Assembly: GCA_023229425.1 (NCBI GenBank)
Contig: JALNZG010000015.1
Location: forward strand, 9,090 to 73,089
Direction: 5' to 3'
Length of the DNA stretch: 64,000 nucleotides
DNA from: Ignavibacteriaceae bacterium
GTDB taxonomy: Bacteria; Bacteroidota; Ignavibacteria; Ignavibacteriales; Ignavibacteriaceae
Shown: positions 8,605-17,174 of the stretch, piece after piece
Position numbering within the stretch: position 1 is the first letter of the stretch
Layout of the letters: each line of letters starts with the position of its first letter
The notes under the pieces: model-generated
Databases searched by the model: none
Seen by the model: only the letters and a program-made list of their open reading frames with translations
What the model was told of the DNA's origin: nothing
Translations under genes and position numbers: made by a program

Positions 8605-10173
8605 ATGGCTCAGAAAAAAATATTATGGGTTGATGACGAGATTGATCTTCTTCGGTCTCATATAATCTTCTTAACGGAGAAAGGGTATGATGTTTCGACA
8701 AACACGAACGGAGACGATGCGTTGGTCACATTAAATGAGAAAGAGATTGATCTCATCTTTCTTGATGAAATGATGCCCGGCATGGGGGGGTTACAGCTTC
8801 TTGGAAAAATTAAAGAATCATATCCGAATATTCCGGTGGTGATGGTTACGAAAAGTGAAGCAGAATCTCTAATGGATGAAGCTATCGGAGGGAAGATAAA
8901 AGATTATCTGACCAAACCGGTAAATCCAAGCCAGGTTCTTCTGGTCTGTAAAAAAATATTAGAAGGGAAACGGATCTCTACCGAAGTTGCAACTAAAGAT
9001 TACTTACAAGATTTCAACCAAATTTCTAGTCTCCTGCAGAATCAACTGTCTTATTCCGAGTGGATTGAATTATACTTAAAGTTAGTCCATTGGGATTTAG
9101 AACTTTCTACCCACAAAGAAAATAATTTATTGCAGACACTTGCAGATCAAAAAAAAGAAGCGAACAAAGAATTCTCTAAATATGTTGAGCGGAATTATAA
9201 AAATTGGATTCATTCTCCCTCCAAAGAAGATCGCCCAAAATTGACGGTTGAGATTGCCAAAGATTTTGTTTTCCCTTTGATAAACGAAGCAAAGGGACCG
9301 GTTTTCTTTTTTGTTCTTGACTGCCTCAGGTTAGATCAATGGTTAACGATGGAAAAACTCTTAGTGGATTATTTTAAAATTTCAAAAGAGTATTATTACT
9401 CAATTCTTCCCACTGCAACTCCTTATGCAAGAAATGCCCTCTTTGCAGGGCTTTATCCATCCGATATTGAAAAAAATTATCCTGATTTATGGTGTGGAAA
9501 TGATGAAGACGAACACAGCATGAATAGATATGAAAAAGAACTACTTCAGCTGCATCTAAATAGAAATAAAGTTAAATTACAGACCGACTTAAAATACTTG
9601 AAAATTATTGATCCCGAAGTTGGAAGAAATTTTGAACAGAACATATTATCGTACCAGAACAGTCACTTTACTGCGGTGGTAGTAAATTTTTTAGATATGA
9701 TTGCACACGGCAGATCTGATTCTGACTTGCTCAAGGAAATTGCTCCTGACGAAGCCGCTTACCGTTCTTTAACAAATAGCTGGTTTACACATTCAACATT
9801 GCTTTCGACTTTTCGTTCAATTTCTAAAATGAAGAATGCAAAAATTGTAATTACTACCGATCACGGAAGCATCCGTTCATTACGGGGCGCTAAAGTACTC
9901 GGCGATCGCGAGACATCAACAAATCTTCGTTTTAAATATGGGAGGAATATGAAAGTTGATGATAAACACGCAATCTATGTAAGAGATCCGCTTGAGTTTA
10001 AATTACCCCGCCGCGGTGTTTCGATCAGTTATATCATTGCGAAAGAAGATTATTATTTTGTTTACCCGACTGATTACCATAAATATTTAAGTCATTACAA
10101 AGATACTTTTCAACATGGCGGAGTTTCTTTGGAAGAAATGATCCTTCCGATAATCACGCTCGAAACGAAGTGA
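8605..10173 (+). CDS. porX: PorX, type IX secretion response regulator with PglZ domain
   Basis: The protein has 522 residues. Residues 1-120 are a receiver domain with acidic pocket D10/D11, phospho-acceptor D54, T82 and K104. A helical linker leads to a PglZ domain of the alkaline phosphatase superfamily, seen in FVLDCLRLDQW and the metal-binding ITTDHG stretch. This architecture and length match PorX, the response regulator that controls expression and function of the type IX secretion system; its PglZ domain is reported to be a phosphodiesterase. The membrane sensor PorY is not nearby. TAAGTTTG at 8560-8567 fits a Bacteroidota -7 box, but no convincing -33 TTG is present. The stop overlaps the tsaE start. 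Confidence 0.92.
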   Translation: MAQKKILWVDDEIDLLRSHIIFLTEKGYDVSTNTNGDDALVTLNEKEIDLIFLDEMMPGMGGLQLLGKIKESYPNIPVVMVTKSEAESLMDEAIGGKIKDYLTKPVNPSQVLLVCKKILEGKRISTEVATKDYLQDFNQISSLLQNQLSYSEWIELYLKLVHWDLELSTHKENNLLQTLADQKKEANKEFSKYVERNYKNWIHSPSKEDRPKLTVEIAKDFVFPLINEAKGPVFFFVLDCLRLDQWLTMEKLLVDYFKISKEYYYSILPTATPYARNALFAGLYPSDIEKNYPDLWCGNDEDEHSMNRYEKELLQLHLNRNKVKLQTDLKYLKIIDPEVGRNFEQNILSYQNSHFTAVVVNFLDMIAHGRSDSDLLKEIAPDEAAYRSLTNSWFTHSTLLSTFRSISKMKNAKIVITTDHGSIRSLRGAKVLGDRETSTNLRFKYGRNMKVDDKHAIYVRDPLEFKLPRRGVSISYIIAKEDYYFVYPTDYHKYLSHYKDTFQHGGVSLEEMILPIITLETK

Positions 10174-10598
10174 TGAAATTTCCGTTTATTCAAAATATTT
10201 ATTCTGAAGAAGAAACAATATCCATTGCAAAAACATTTTCAACCATCTTGCAAAAAGGAGATTGCGTTTCACTCATTGGAAATTTGGGAGCGGGGAAAAC
10301 GTTTTTTGTTAAATATTTGTGTAAAGAGTTTTTAATTGATGATGCAAATAGTCCCACATTTGCGATTCTGAATGTTTATTTGGGGAAGGAAAAGTTTTTT
10401 CATTTCGATTTTTATCGTGTTCGATCCAAACAAGAGTTGCTTGATATCGGGCTATATGATTACTTAAACGATGAAGAAGCTGTTACAATAATTGAATGGG
10501 CTGATTTGTTTCAAGCAGTTTTGCCAAAAAAACGATATGAAATCACGATAATCCTAAATGAGGATTTTTCCCGTACTTTTACGATAGAAAAATTATGA
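10173..10598 (+). CDS. tsaE: TsaE, tRNA t6A modification ATPase
   Basis: TsaE is the small ATPase partner of the TsaB-TsaD complex that makes threonylcarbamoyladenosine at position 37 of ANN-decoding tRNAs. The P-loop GNLGAGKT is at 36-43, with the Asn-Ser-Pro-Thr-Phe element (NSPTFAI) and the EWAD motif downstream. I chose the ATG at 10173, which overlaps the porX TGA; a GTG three bases earlier is also possible. The length of 141 residues is normal. It overlaps tsaB by four bases. Confidence 0.93.
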   Translation: MKFPFIQNIYSEEETISIAKTFSTILQKGDCVSLIGNLGAGKTFFVKYLCKEFLIDDANSPTFAILNVYLGKEKFFHFDFYRVRSKQELLDIGLYDYLNDEEAVTIIEWADLFQAVLPKKRYEITIILNEDFSRTFTIEKL

Positions 10599-11242
10599 TT
10601 GAAGAAAAACCAATATTGGCAATTGAAACAAGCGGCGAGCAGTGCGGGGTCTGCGTTTTTTGGAATTCCGAAAAATATGTTGAAACAACTTCCCGGATAA
10701 AATTCAGCCATTCTAAAAAGATTTTTTCAATTGTTGAGAATACACTTTCCCTCGCGGAAGTTTCTTTAAATGAAGTTCAATCTATTGCAGTTTCAATTGG
10801 ACCCGGTTCATTTACTGGTTTGCGGATTGGTTTAGCTGCCGCAAAAGGAATGGCTCTAGGCGAGTCTTTACCGATTTGTCCTGTCCCAACATTTGAAGCA
10901 ATTGCACTTGAAGCTTTAAACTGCACAAAAATCGGTGAGAAATTTTTCATTGCTAATAAAGTTAATAAGGAAGAATTCTATTTAGCCGGTTTTATTAATA
11001 CGGGAAATATCTATAAATTTGTGCAAGAGTTGGGCATCGTTTCAAGGATTGAGTTTGAGAATAATTTTCGTGATGAACTGATATTTGGAAACGCCGGAAA
11101 TAACCGACTTAATTTTCCTTCAGCGAAGTCAATAGCTCTATGGAGTTTGTTGTTTGGCAAAAAACTTAAACAGACAAATTTTGATTTATTAGAACCGCTT
11201 TATATAAAAGATTTTTTAGTGAAAGGATCGAATCTAAAATGA
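10595..11242 (+). CDS. tsaB: TsaB, tRNA t6A modification scaffold protein
   Basis: This 215-residue member of the ASKHA/Gcp fold partners TsaD in t6A synthesis. It has the AIETSG phosphate-binding start and the strongly conserved GPGSFTGLRIG motif at about residues 67-77. It overlaps tsaE by ATGA and the next gene by four bases as well, so tsaE-tsaB-DUF1573 is a tightly coupled run. TsaD itself is not in the window. Confidence 0.92.
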   Translation: MIEEKPILAIETSGEQCGVCVFWNSEKYVETTSRIKFSHSKKIFSIVENTLSLAEVSLNEVQSIAVSIGPGSFTGLRIGLAAAKGMALGESLPICPVPTFEAIALEALNCTKIGEKFFIANKVNKEEFYLAGFINTGNIYKFVQELGIVSRIEFENNFRDELIFGNAGNNRLNFPSAKSIALWSLLFGKKLKQTNFDLLEPLYIKDFLVKGSNLK

Positions 11243-11973
11243 AAAAGAATTTATTAATTGCTTTATTTTTCTTCCCGGTAAGTTTTCTTTCTGCTCAATT
11301 AGCCGGACCGCGAATTCAAGCAAATATTTCGCAATATGATTTTGGTGAAATAATGGAAGGTATTGTTGTAAAATTTTCCTTTCAAGTTAAAAATGCAGGT
11401 GATCAAGTCCTTCATATTACTAATATTATGACGAGTTGTGGATGTACTGCAGCAGCAATGCAAAATGACGAAATTCAAGCAGGAGAAGGGACTTCAATTA
11501 ATGTGGAATTTAATTCCGAAGGGAAATCAGGTCCTCAACATAGAATTGTTACGCTTGCTTCAAACGATCCTTCCAATCCAAGTTTGAAATTAGAAATAAC
11601 CGGTAAAGTCTTATCGAAAGATAAAAACGGTGAACCATCCCAAGTTGCAACTCCGAAGTTACAATTTGAAAAAACGTTGCATGATTTTGGGAAGATAAAA
11701 GAGGGAAGTATCGTTGATTACACTTTTAAATACAAAAATGTTGGATCCGCACCACTGGAAATTAGTCATGTGAGAACTTCCTGCGGATGTACGGCTGCGG
11801 TAATTAGCGGTAAATCTCTAAAACCTAAAGAAGAAGGAACGCTCAAGGTTGAATTCGATTCTTCAAACCGTGAGGGTGTTGTAACAAGGACAATCACCCT
11901 AACATCTAATGATCCTTTAGAACCTCAAAAGATACTGACAATTATGGCATTCATAGAAAAAACGAAAGATTAA
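11239..11973 (+). CDS. Exported protein with two DUF1573 repeats
   Basis: A signal peptide (MKKNLLIALFFF to about SAQ) precedes two tandem Ig-like DUF1573 domains of about 100 residues. Each has the phrase DFG near its start and the Cys motif TSCGCTAA, near residues 70-73 and 186-189. DUF1573 proteins are abundant in Bacteroidota and Planctomycetota. Their function is unknown; the CxC pairs could bind metal or form disulfides in the periplasm. It overlaps tsaB by four bases and is followed by accD after four bases. Confidence 0.85.
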   Translation: MKKNLLIALFFFPVSFLSAQLAGPRIQANISQYDFGEIMEGIVVKFSFQVKNAGDQVLHITNIMTSCGCTAAAMQNDEIQAGEGTSINVEFNSEGKSGPQHRIVTLASNDPSNPSLKLEITGKVLSKDKNGEPSQVATPKLQFEKTLHDFGKIKEGSIVDYTFKYKNVGSAPLEISHVRTSCGCTAAVISGKSLKPKEEGTLKVEFDSSNREGVVTRTITLTSNDPLEPQKILTIMAFIEKTKD

Positions 11974-11977
11974 TATT

Positions 11978-12817
11978 ATGTCATGGTTTAAACGATCAAA
12001 GAAAAATTTTTCTGAAGATACTCAGAAGATAGATCTCCCTGACGGGATGTGGATGAAATGCCCGGAATGTGATGAGATTATCCACAAAAAGCAACTTGAA
12101 AATAATTTATGGACTTGCTTTAAATGTTCCTATCATTTTCGTATCGGAAGCGAAGAATATATTAAGGTCATTCTTGATGAGGGATCGTTTAGAGAAATGA
12201 ATAAAAAGATGCGGTCTGCCGATCCTTTAGAATTCTCCGATACAAAAAAATATTCTGTACGAGTTAACGATGCAATAAAAAAGACTGAACTTTACGATGC
12301 AATAAGAACCGGAACGGGAACGATTAATGGGAAAGAAATTTCTTTCGGCTGTATGGATTTCAAATTCATCGGTGGGAGCATGGGCTCAGTTGTTGGGGAA
12401 AAAATTGCCAGACTCATTGATAAATCAATAAAATCAAGAATCCCGCTTGTACTTATTTCTTCCAGCGGCGGAGCAAGGATGATGGAAGGTGTTTTGAGTT
12501 TAATGCAAATGGCTAAAACAAGTACAAGGTTAGCCAAGCTTGCTGATCTTGGGATTTCGTATATATCCATTTTAACCGATCCTACAACCGGCGGTATTAC
12601 TGCAAGTTACGCCATGTTAGGTGATGTAAATATTGCCGAGCCGAAAGCATTGATTGGATTTGCCGGACCGCGGGTTATTAAACAAACTATCGGCAGAGAT
12701 TTACCAAAGGGTTTCCAAACTGCGGAATTTTTGCAAGAGCACGGTTTTATTGATAAAGTGGTTCCCCGCAAAGAATTAAAAAATACACTCTTCACTCTTT
12801 TGGAGTTTCTAAGTTAA
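11978..12817 (+). CDS. accD: AccD, acetyl-CoA carboxylase carboxyltransferase beta subunit
   Basis: The 279-residue protein starts with the AccD zinc ribbon (C28, C31, C47, C50), followed by a crotonase-fold carboxyltransferase domain with SSSGGARMMEG and TTGGITASYAMLGD. It forms the malonyl-CoA-producing carboxyltransferase with AccA, which is not in this window. It ends a five-gene run from porX. After its stop the sequence changes to accessory genes. Confidence 0.95.
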   Translation: MSWFKRSKKNFSEDTQKIDLPDGMWMKCPECDEIIHKKQLENNLWTCFKCSYHFRIGSEEYIKVILDEGSFREMNKKMRSADPLEFSDTKKYSVRVNDAIKKTELYDAIRTGTGTINGKEISFGCMDFKFIGGSMGSVVGEKIARLIDKSIKSRIPLVLISSSGGARMMEGVLSLMQMAKTSTRLAKLADLGISYISILTDPTTGGITASYAMLGDVNIAEPKALIGFAGPRVIKQTIGRDLPKGFQTAEFLQEHGFIDKVVPRKELKNTLFTLLEFLS

Positions 12818-12887
12818 AATAATATTGGGTTTGAAATATTAAAGTAAATTTTTGCCATGTGAGTATGCAATAATGAGAAATTAAGAA

Positions 12888-13124
12888 ATGAAACATGAAT
12901 TTTTAACATCAGAAGGGAAGTCCACAATACCAGTCAAGCTCAAAAGGGAAAATAAACTAAAAAACAGAACTAAGGTTTATTTTTGTGGAAATGATAATAG
13001 AATAGAAATTGAACCGATAACATCTGAAACAATACGGAAGAATATTGGAATATTAGGTACAAAGGGGAAACTCCTTAAAGCTTTTTTGGAAGAAAAGAAA
13101 AAGAAACGAATTAGGCAGGGTTAG
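12888..13124 (+). CDS. AbrB/SpoVT-like small DNA-binding protein, orphan antitoxin candidate
   Basis: This 78-residue protein has an N-terminal swapped-hairpin AbrB pattern: TSEGKSTIPVKLKR, then a NKLKNRTKVYF stretch and IEIEPI, as in MazE/VapB-type antitoxins. The C-terminus is very basic (EEKKKKRIRQ). No PIN or MazF-type toxin follows; the next recognisable protein is a methylase stump. It may be an orphan antitoxin or a regulator of the adjacent restriction genes. The family match is by eye and moderate. Confidence 0.55.
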   Translation: MKHEFLTSEGKSTIPVKLKRENKLKNRTKVYFCGNDNRIEIEPITSETIRKNIGILGTKGKLLKAFLEEKKKKRIRQG

Positions 13125-13195
13125 TTAAAGAATATAAACTGGATATTGGACATCATTTTAGAATAAATAATTTAAATTTGGATAAAAAATACAGA

Positions 13196-13285
13196 ATGCA
13201 CAAAATAGATTTATATGTAGCAAAACCTTTTCTTAAATGGGCGGGCGGTAAAACACAACTGTTAGAACAATCTTGGGAGAGTTAA
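13196..13285 (+). pseudogene. N-terminal stump of a D12-class DNA adenine methylase
   Basis: The 29-codon ORF contains VAKPFLKWAGGKTQLLEQ, which is the start and motif I (PFLKWAGGK) of Dam/DpnM-type D12 N6-adenine methyltransferases, normally about 270 residues. It ends at a stop 8 codons after the motif and no later motif (DPPY) follows. The frame is open back to about 13126 without a better start. The rest of the gene has been lost, and the next gene begins in or just after the stump. Confidence 0.7.
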
Positions 13286-13317
13286 GAATTTTTTCAATAA
13301 CGGGTAGTGAATACAAT

Positions 13318-14046
13318 ATGAAACAATATGAAGCTGTAATTAAGATAATGGAAGAAAATGGAGGATATTCTACATTAGGAGAATTATACAAGGAAGTATT
13401 TAAAATCGAAAAGGTGAAATGGGGAACTCAAACTCCATTTGCATCAATAAGAAGAATTGTTCAAGATGAACGATTTTTCTTTAAACTCAAACCCGGGTTA
13501 TGGGCATTGAAGTCTAGAAAAGAGAATGTATTAAAGCGTTTTGAAATAACTAACATCAAAAAAATTGATAGTTTAGAATTTAATCATTCATATTACCAAG
13601 GTTTACTTTTAGAAATCGGTAAGTTAAAAAAAATGGAAACCTATGTGCCGTCGCAAGATAAAAACAAGAAATTTCTTGAAAAACCATTGGGAGAAATTGC
13701 TTCAATTGATAAATTTTTTAATTTTACTTACAATGAAATTGTAAAAAAAGCTAAAACAGTTGATGTTTCTTGGTTTAATGAACGAAGACTTCCTAATTCT
13801 TTTTTTGAAGTAGAACATTCTACGGATTTCAAAAACTCTTTGCTCAAGTTTGTGGAACTGCAAGATTTTAATGTTGATTTTAGAGTAGTTGCAGATAAAC
13901 GCAAGGAAAATCTTTATAATTCAATTATATCAATGACCGCATTTCGTAGTATTGCTCACAGAGTTAGGTTTCTTTCTTATGATATTTTGGCCGAGTTGCA
14001 CGTTAAGACCGTTGAGTTAAATTTAATCGAAAGAAATATTTATTAA
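13318..14046 (+). CDS. HARE-HTH protein with restriction-nuclease-like C-terminus
   Basis: I take the ATG at 13318 (242 residues); an in-frame TTG at 13273 would run into the methylase stump. Residues 1-70 look like a HARE-HTH winged-helix domain (YEAVIKIMEENGGYSTLGEL, SIRRIVQDER, KPGLWAL), a domain known from restriction enzymes and chromatin proteins. The C-terminal half has D149 in VDVSWF, then FEVEHST with E164 and E166, followed by a helix and a beta strand (DFRVVAD). This resembles the PD-(D/E)xK core of restriction endonucleases that carry HARE-HTH. It lies 7 bases before a methylase gene. The nuclease call is inferred from the motif spacing. Confidence 0.55.
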   Translation: MKQYEAVIKIMEENGGYSTLGELYKEVFKIEKVKWGTQTPFASIRRIVQDERFFFKLKPGLWALKSRKENVLKRFEITNIKKIDSLEFNHSYYQGLLLEIGKLKKMETYVPSQDKNKKFLEKPLGEIASIDKFFNFTYNEIVKKAKTVDVSWFNERRLPNSFFEVEHSTDFKNSLLKFVELQDFNVDFRVVADKRKENLYNSIISMTAFRSIAHRVRFLSYDILAELHVKTVELNLIERNIY

Positions 14047-14053
14047 AACATAT

Positions 14054-14602
14054 ATGGGCGGAATATTTCAGCAAATAGAATCAGAAAAATCAAAGATGAC
14101 ACATGGGTTGTTTTCAAGTCGCTCTGACGAATGGGCAACGCCACAATATGTTTTCAATATTCTTAATGAGGAATTTAATTTTCAATTGGATGTGTGCGCT
14201 ACTTCCGATAATTCTAAATGTAATGTTTTTTTCGATAAGCAAGTTGACGGTCTGCAACAAGAATGGAGTCCATTCCGTTGTTGGATGAATCCCCCCTATG
14301 GTAAAAACATTAAACAGTGGATGAAAAAAGCACATCTGGAAAGCCAAAAGGGAGCGTTAGTCGTTTGCTTAATTCCTTCCCGCACTGATACCAAATGGTG
14401 GCATGAACACGTCATGAAATCAGCTGAGATTAGATTTATTTCAGGCAGACTTAGTTTTGGAAATGAAAAACAATCCGCACCATTTCCTTCAAGTGTCGTA
14501 ATTTATTATCCGGAACTTGATAATCCATATAAATTAGCAGTGCCAATAATAAAGTCCACACAATTTGATAAAGGATGGCAACAGCTAAAAATCATTGATT
14601 AA
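14054..14602 (+). CDS. Phage-type DNA N6-adenine methyltransferase (Dam, PF05869 type)
   Basis: The 182-residue protein has SSRSDEWATPQYVFNIL at the start of the domain, LDVCAT, the catalytic NPPYG motif near residue 77-81, and PSRTDTKWWHEHV, all typical of the phage Dam family. The ATG at 14054 is used; a second ATG at 14096 (MTHGLFSSR) begins closer to the conserved domain and is equally plausible. It follows the HARE-HTH gene by seven bases and may provide its protecting methylation, or it may be a prophage remnant. Confidence 0.85.
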   Translation: MGGIFQQIESEKSKMTHGLFSSRSDEWATPQYVFNILNEEFNFQLDVCATSDNSKCNVFFDKQVDGLQQEWSPFRCWMNPPYGKNIKQWMKKAHLESQKGALVVCLIPSRTDTKWWHEHVMKSAEIRFISGRLSFGNEKQSAPFPSSVVIYYPELDNPYKLAVPIIKSTQFDKGWQQLKIID

Positions 14603-14708
14603 TAATTGTATTGTGAATAAAACACTCTGCATTTAATGAACTATTCGAAATTTAATCTGCCTGATATTAAGTTGAGCATACATTTCAAATTATTTTATCA
14701 AAAGAAAC

Positions 14709-15056
14709 TCACCCCGGAGGCCAGTTCATTTTTCTGCCGCCGAGTAAGTGCATGTGCAAATGATAAACTTCTTGTCCACCATCATCACCACAATTAAACA
14801 CTAAACGGAAACCTTTCTCAGCGATCCCTTCTTGTTTTGCAATTGCATTCGCGACGTCGATCATTTCTCCTAAAAGTGCTCCATGTTCTTTGCCGTTTAA
14901 ATCGGTTACTTTTGCAATTTCAATTTTTGGAACGACAAGAATATGCGTAGGCGCAGCGGGATTAATATCCCGGAATGCAAGTACGGTTTCATTTTCATAA
15001 ACGATAGCTGCCGGAATTTCTTTTCTAATAATTTTTGAAAAAATTGTTTCTGCCAT
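14709..15056 (-). CDS. hinT: HIT-family nucleotide hydrolase (HinT-like)
   Basis: This 115-residue histidine-triad protein has the catalytic HLHMH run with H99, H101 and H103, and the N-terminal FSKIIRKEIPA start of the HinT branch. HinT hydrolyses purine nucleoside phosphoramidates such as AMP-lysine in the cytoplasm. It is the last gene of the long minus-strand stretch and is convergent with the methylase gene. A cluster of AATTCCT repeats separates it from the response regulator upstream. Confidence 0.92.
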   Translation of the reverse strand: MAETIFSKIIRKEIPAAIVYENETVLAFRDINPAAPTHILVVPKIEIAKVTDLNGKEHGALLGEMIDVANAIAKQEGIAEKGFRLVFNCGDDGGQEVYHLHMHLLGGRKMNWPPG

Positions 15057-15137
15057 TATTGTATTTCCATTTAAGTTTTTTTTGATGATAAGAAGTTTGG
15101 TGTATCTACCTTCTAATTTTCAAACTGGGCTGCTTTC

Positions 15138-15163
15138 AATTCCTAATTCCTAATTCCTAATTA
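15138..15163. repeat. AATTCCT heptanucleotide tandem repeat
   Basis: Three and a half copies of the 7-base unit aattcct lie between hinT and the response regulator gene. The same unit, or its variant aattcgt, recurs on either strand in other gaps (18866-18960, about 24566-24602, 29880-29905, about 58088-58102). Confidence 0.8.
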
Positions 15164-15168
15164 TTTCT

Positions 15169-16527
15169 CTATGCTTTTCCTTTCTCAATATTATATTTCT
15201 TCATCTTATTGTAAAGATGACTACGCTGAATGTTTAACGAGTCGGCAGTCTTGCTTATATTCCAATGATTTGCATCAAGCTGTTTCATAATAAAAGCACG
15301 CTCAGCTTTTCCTTTAAAATCTTGAAATGAATTTGAAAGATCAACCATTTCTCCGATGTCTTGCTTTTCGTAAGGAACAAGAAACTCAATATCTTGTTTC
15401 GAGATTTCTTTCTTATCGATAATAATAATAATTCGCTCAACAATATTGCGCAGTTCTCTGATGTTACCCGCCCATCGTAAATTTTGCAGAACCGTAAGCG
15501 CATCATCTGAAAATGATGGAATAACTTTTTTATGTTTCTGTGAAATATCCTGAGCGAAGTGTTTTACAAGCAAGGGAATATCTTCCAATCTTTCGCGGAG
15601 TGGTGGAACAGTAATAGGAATAACATTTAGACGATGGAGCAAGTCTTCCCGGAAATTTCCTTTTTCAATTTCTTCCGCCAAATTCTTGTTTGTAGCGGAA
15701 ATAATCCGCACATCAACTTCAATTGATTTAGCTCCCCCGACACGCTGAATTTTTCCATCTTCAATTGCGCGCAGTACTTTTGCCTGTGCTTGAAGACTCA
15801 TATCGCCGATCTCGTCCAAAAAGATTGTTCCTTTATTTGCAAGCTCAAATTTACCAATACGTTGTTGCATTGCGCCTGTGAAAGAGCCTTTCTCGTGTCC
15901 AAATAATTCGGATTCAATAAGTTCATTTGGAATGGCGGCACAATTTACTTCGATAAAAGGTTTCTCTTTGCGCAGACTTTTTTTATGAATAGCGCGTGCA
16001 ACCAATTCTTTTCCCGTTCCGTTTTCACCGGTGATTAAAACGCGAACATCAGTTTGCGAAACTTTTTCAATGAGTGATAAAACATTTTTTAATGCACGAG
16101 AATTACCGATAATTTCACCCGGTTCGAGAAAAGTTTTTTTCATCTCATCATTTTCTTTTTTTAGATGAGCCTGTTCAACCGCATTGCGTATGGTTATTAA
16201 GAGTTTATCGCGGTCAATGGGTTTTTCTAGAAAATCAAACGCGCCGAGTTTTGTTGCCTGTATCGCATTCTGAATATTTCCGAAAGCGGAAATGATGATC
16301 ACATTTAAGAAAGGAAAATCTTGCTTTGCTTTTGTAAGCACTTCAAAACCGTTGAGGTCGGGCATCTGAATATCAAGCAGAACAACATCAAATTGTTCCG
16401 AAGATATTTTCTGCAAGCCTTCAGTTCCCGAAGTTGCAAAATCTGTGTGATAACCTTCAAAATCGAGAATGAGTTGAATGCTTTCACAAATTTGTTTTTC
16501 GTCATCAATGATTAATACTGTGTTCAT
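15169..16527 (-). CDS. NtrC-family sigma54-dependent response regulator
   Basis: The 452-residue protein has a receiver domain with phospho-acceptor D52, an AAA+ sigma54-activator domain with Walker A GENGTGKE and the sigma54-contacting loop GSFTGA (a variant of GAFTGA), and a C-terminal Fis-type helix-turn-helix (WNISKTADSLNIQRSHLYNKM). It activates sigma54 promoters after phosphorylation. No histidine kinase is adjacent; two bases separate it from an exported protein of unknown function. A sigma54-like promoter is visible upstream of hsp20 at 46489, but there is no direct link between the two. Confidence 0.93.
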   Translation of the reverse strand: MNTVLIIDDEKQICESIQLILDFEGYHTDFATSGTEGLQKISSEQFDVVLLDIQMPDLNGFEVLTKAKQDFPFLNVIIISAFGNIQNAIQATKLGAFDFLEKPIDRDKLLITIRNAVEQAHLKKENDEMKKTFLEPGEIIGNSRALKNVLSLIEKVSQTDVRVLITGENGTGKELVARAIHKKSLRKEKPFIEVNCAAIPNELIESELFGHEKGSFTGAMQQRIGKFELANKGTIFLDEIGDMSLQAQAKVLRAIEDGKIQRVGGAKSIEVDVRIISATNKNLAEEIEKGNFREDLLHRLNVIPITVPPLRERLEDIPLLVKHFAQDISQKHKKVIPSFSDDALTVLQNLRWAGNIRELRNIVERIIIIIDKKEISKQDIEFLVPYEKQDIGEMVDLSNSFQDFKGKAERAFIMKQLDANHWNISKTADSLNIQRSHLYNKMKKYNIEKGKA

Positions 16528-16529
16528 AA

Positions 16530-17147
16530 TTACTGCTGATATTTCTTTATAAAAAATGAAGGAAGCAATGTTTGATCTTTCTTCAAACTTTTTCCGAATG
16601 CTTCGCCGAGTTTATTAATTTTTAAATCGCGCAAATCAATTTGATTTTCCGGTGTAAAATTCTCTTCAAAAACTTCTACAAAATAACCAATCGCTTTAGT
16701 TAAATCAAAGATTTGTGAAGTGTAAGCAACAAAAGCGTTTCCGAAAAAGTGGGCAAGTTTGTCTCTATCGCCAAATTCATTCTTAGGTGAATCCGCTAAA
16801 AAATATTTCGGGAGATTTTTGTTTTTCTTTTTAAAAGTTGAATCATCCGCTGAAAGTAAAGGATAATTAAATTTGAAAAGAAACCGGATCGGAACATTTT
16901 TGTAGGGAACAACTGCAAAGGTTAAGGCAAGTAAAGCTTCTTGAATATTGTTCCCGGTGAAGCTTAAAGCTATTAAGTAAAGCGAATCAATTGATTGAAA
17001 TTCGCCTTCTTGTTCCTTTAAAAGAAAAAATGAATCCGAAGCAATAAATTCCGAAATATTTTGCACTTCGTTTGAAAGTTGACTTCGCTGGGGAAAAGAA
17101 AAATTAGTGCTTAATACAATGGTGAAAATAAAAACAATATTTTTCAT
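16530..17147 (-). CDS. Exported protein of unknown function, DUF2279-like motif
   Basis: I use the ATG at 17147, which gives a clean signal peptide (MKNIVFIFTIVLSTN to about SFPQ) and 205 residues; an ATG 18 bases earlier is possible. The only recognisable element is GDRDKLAHFFGNAFVAY at about residues 126-142, like the DKxxHF motif of DUF2279/YfiM-type proteins. Function is unknown. It sits between the carboxylase gene (27 bases upstream) and the response regulator (2 bases downstream), so it is probably co-transcribed with both. Confidence 0.6.
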   Translation of the reverse strand: MKNIVFIFTIVLSTNFSFPQRSQLSNEVQNISEFIASDSFFLLKEQEGEFQSIDSLYLIALSFTGNNIQEALLALTFAVVPYKNVPIRFLFKFNYPLLSADDSTFKKKNKNLPKYFLADSPKNEFGDRDKLAHFFGNAFVAYTSQIFDLTKAIGYFVEVFEENFTPENQIDLRDLKINKLGEAFGKSLKKDQTLLPSFFIKKYQQ

Positions 17148-17174
17148 CCTACATTTCAAATTCAATATTCATCA

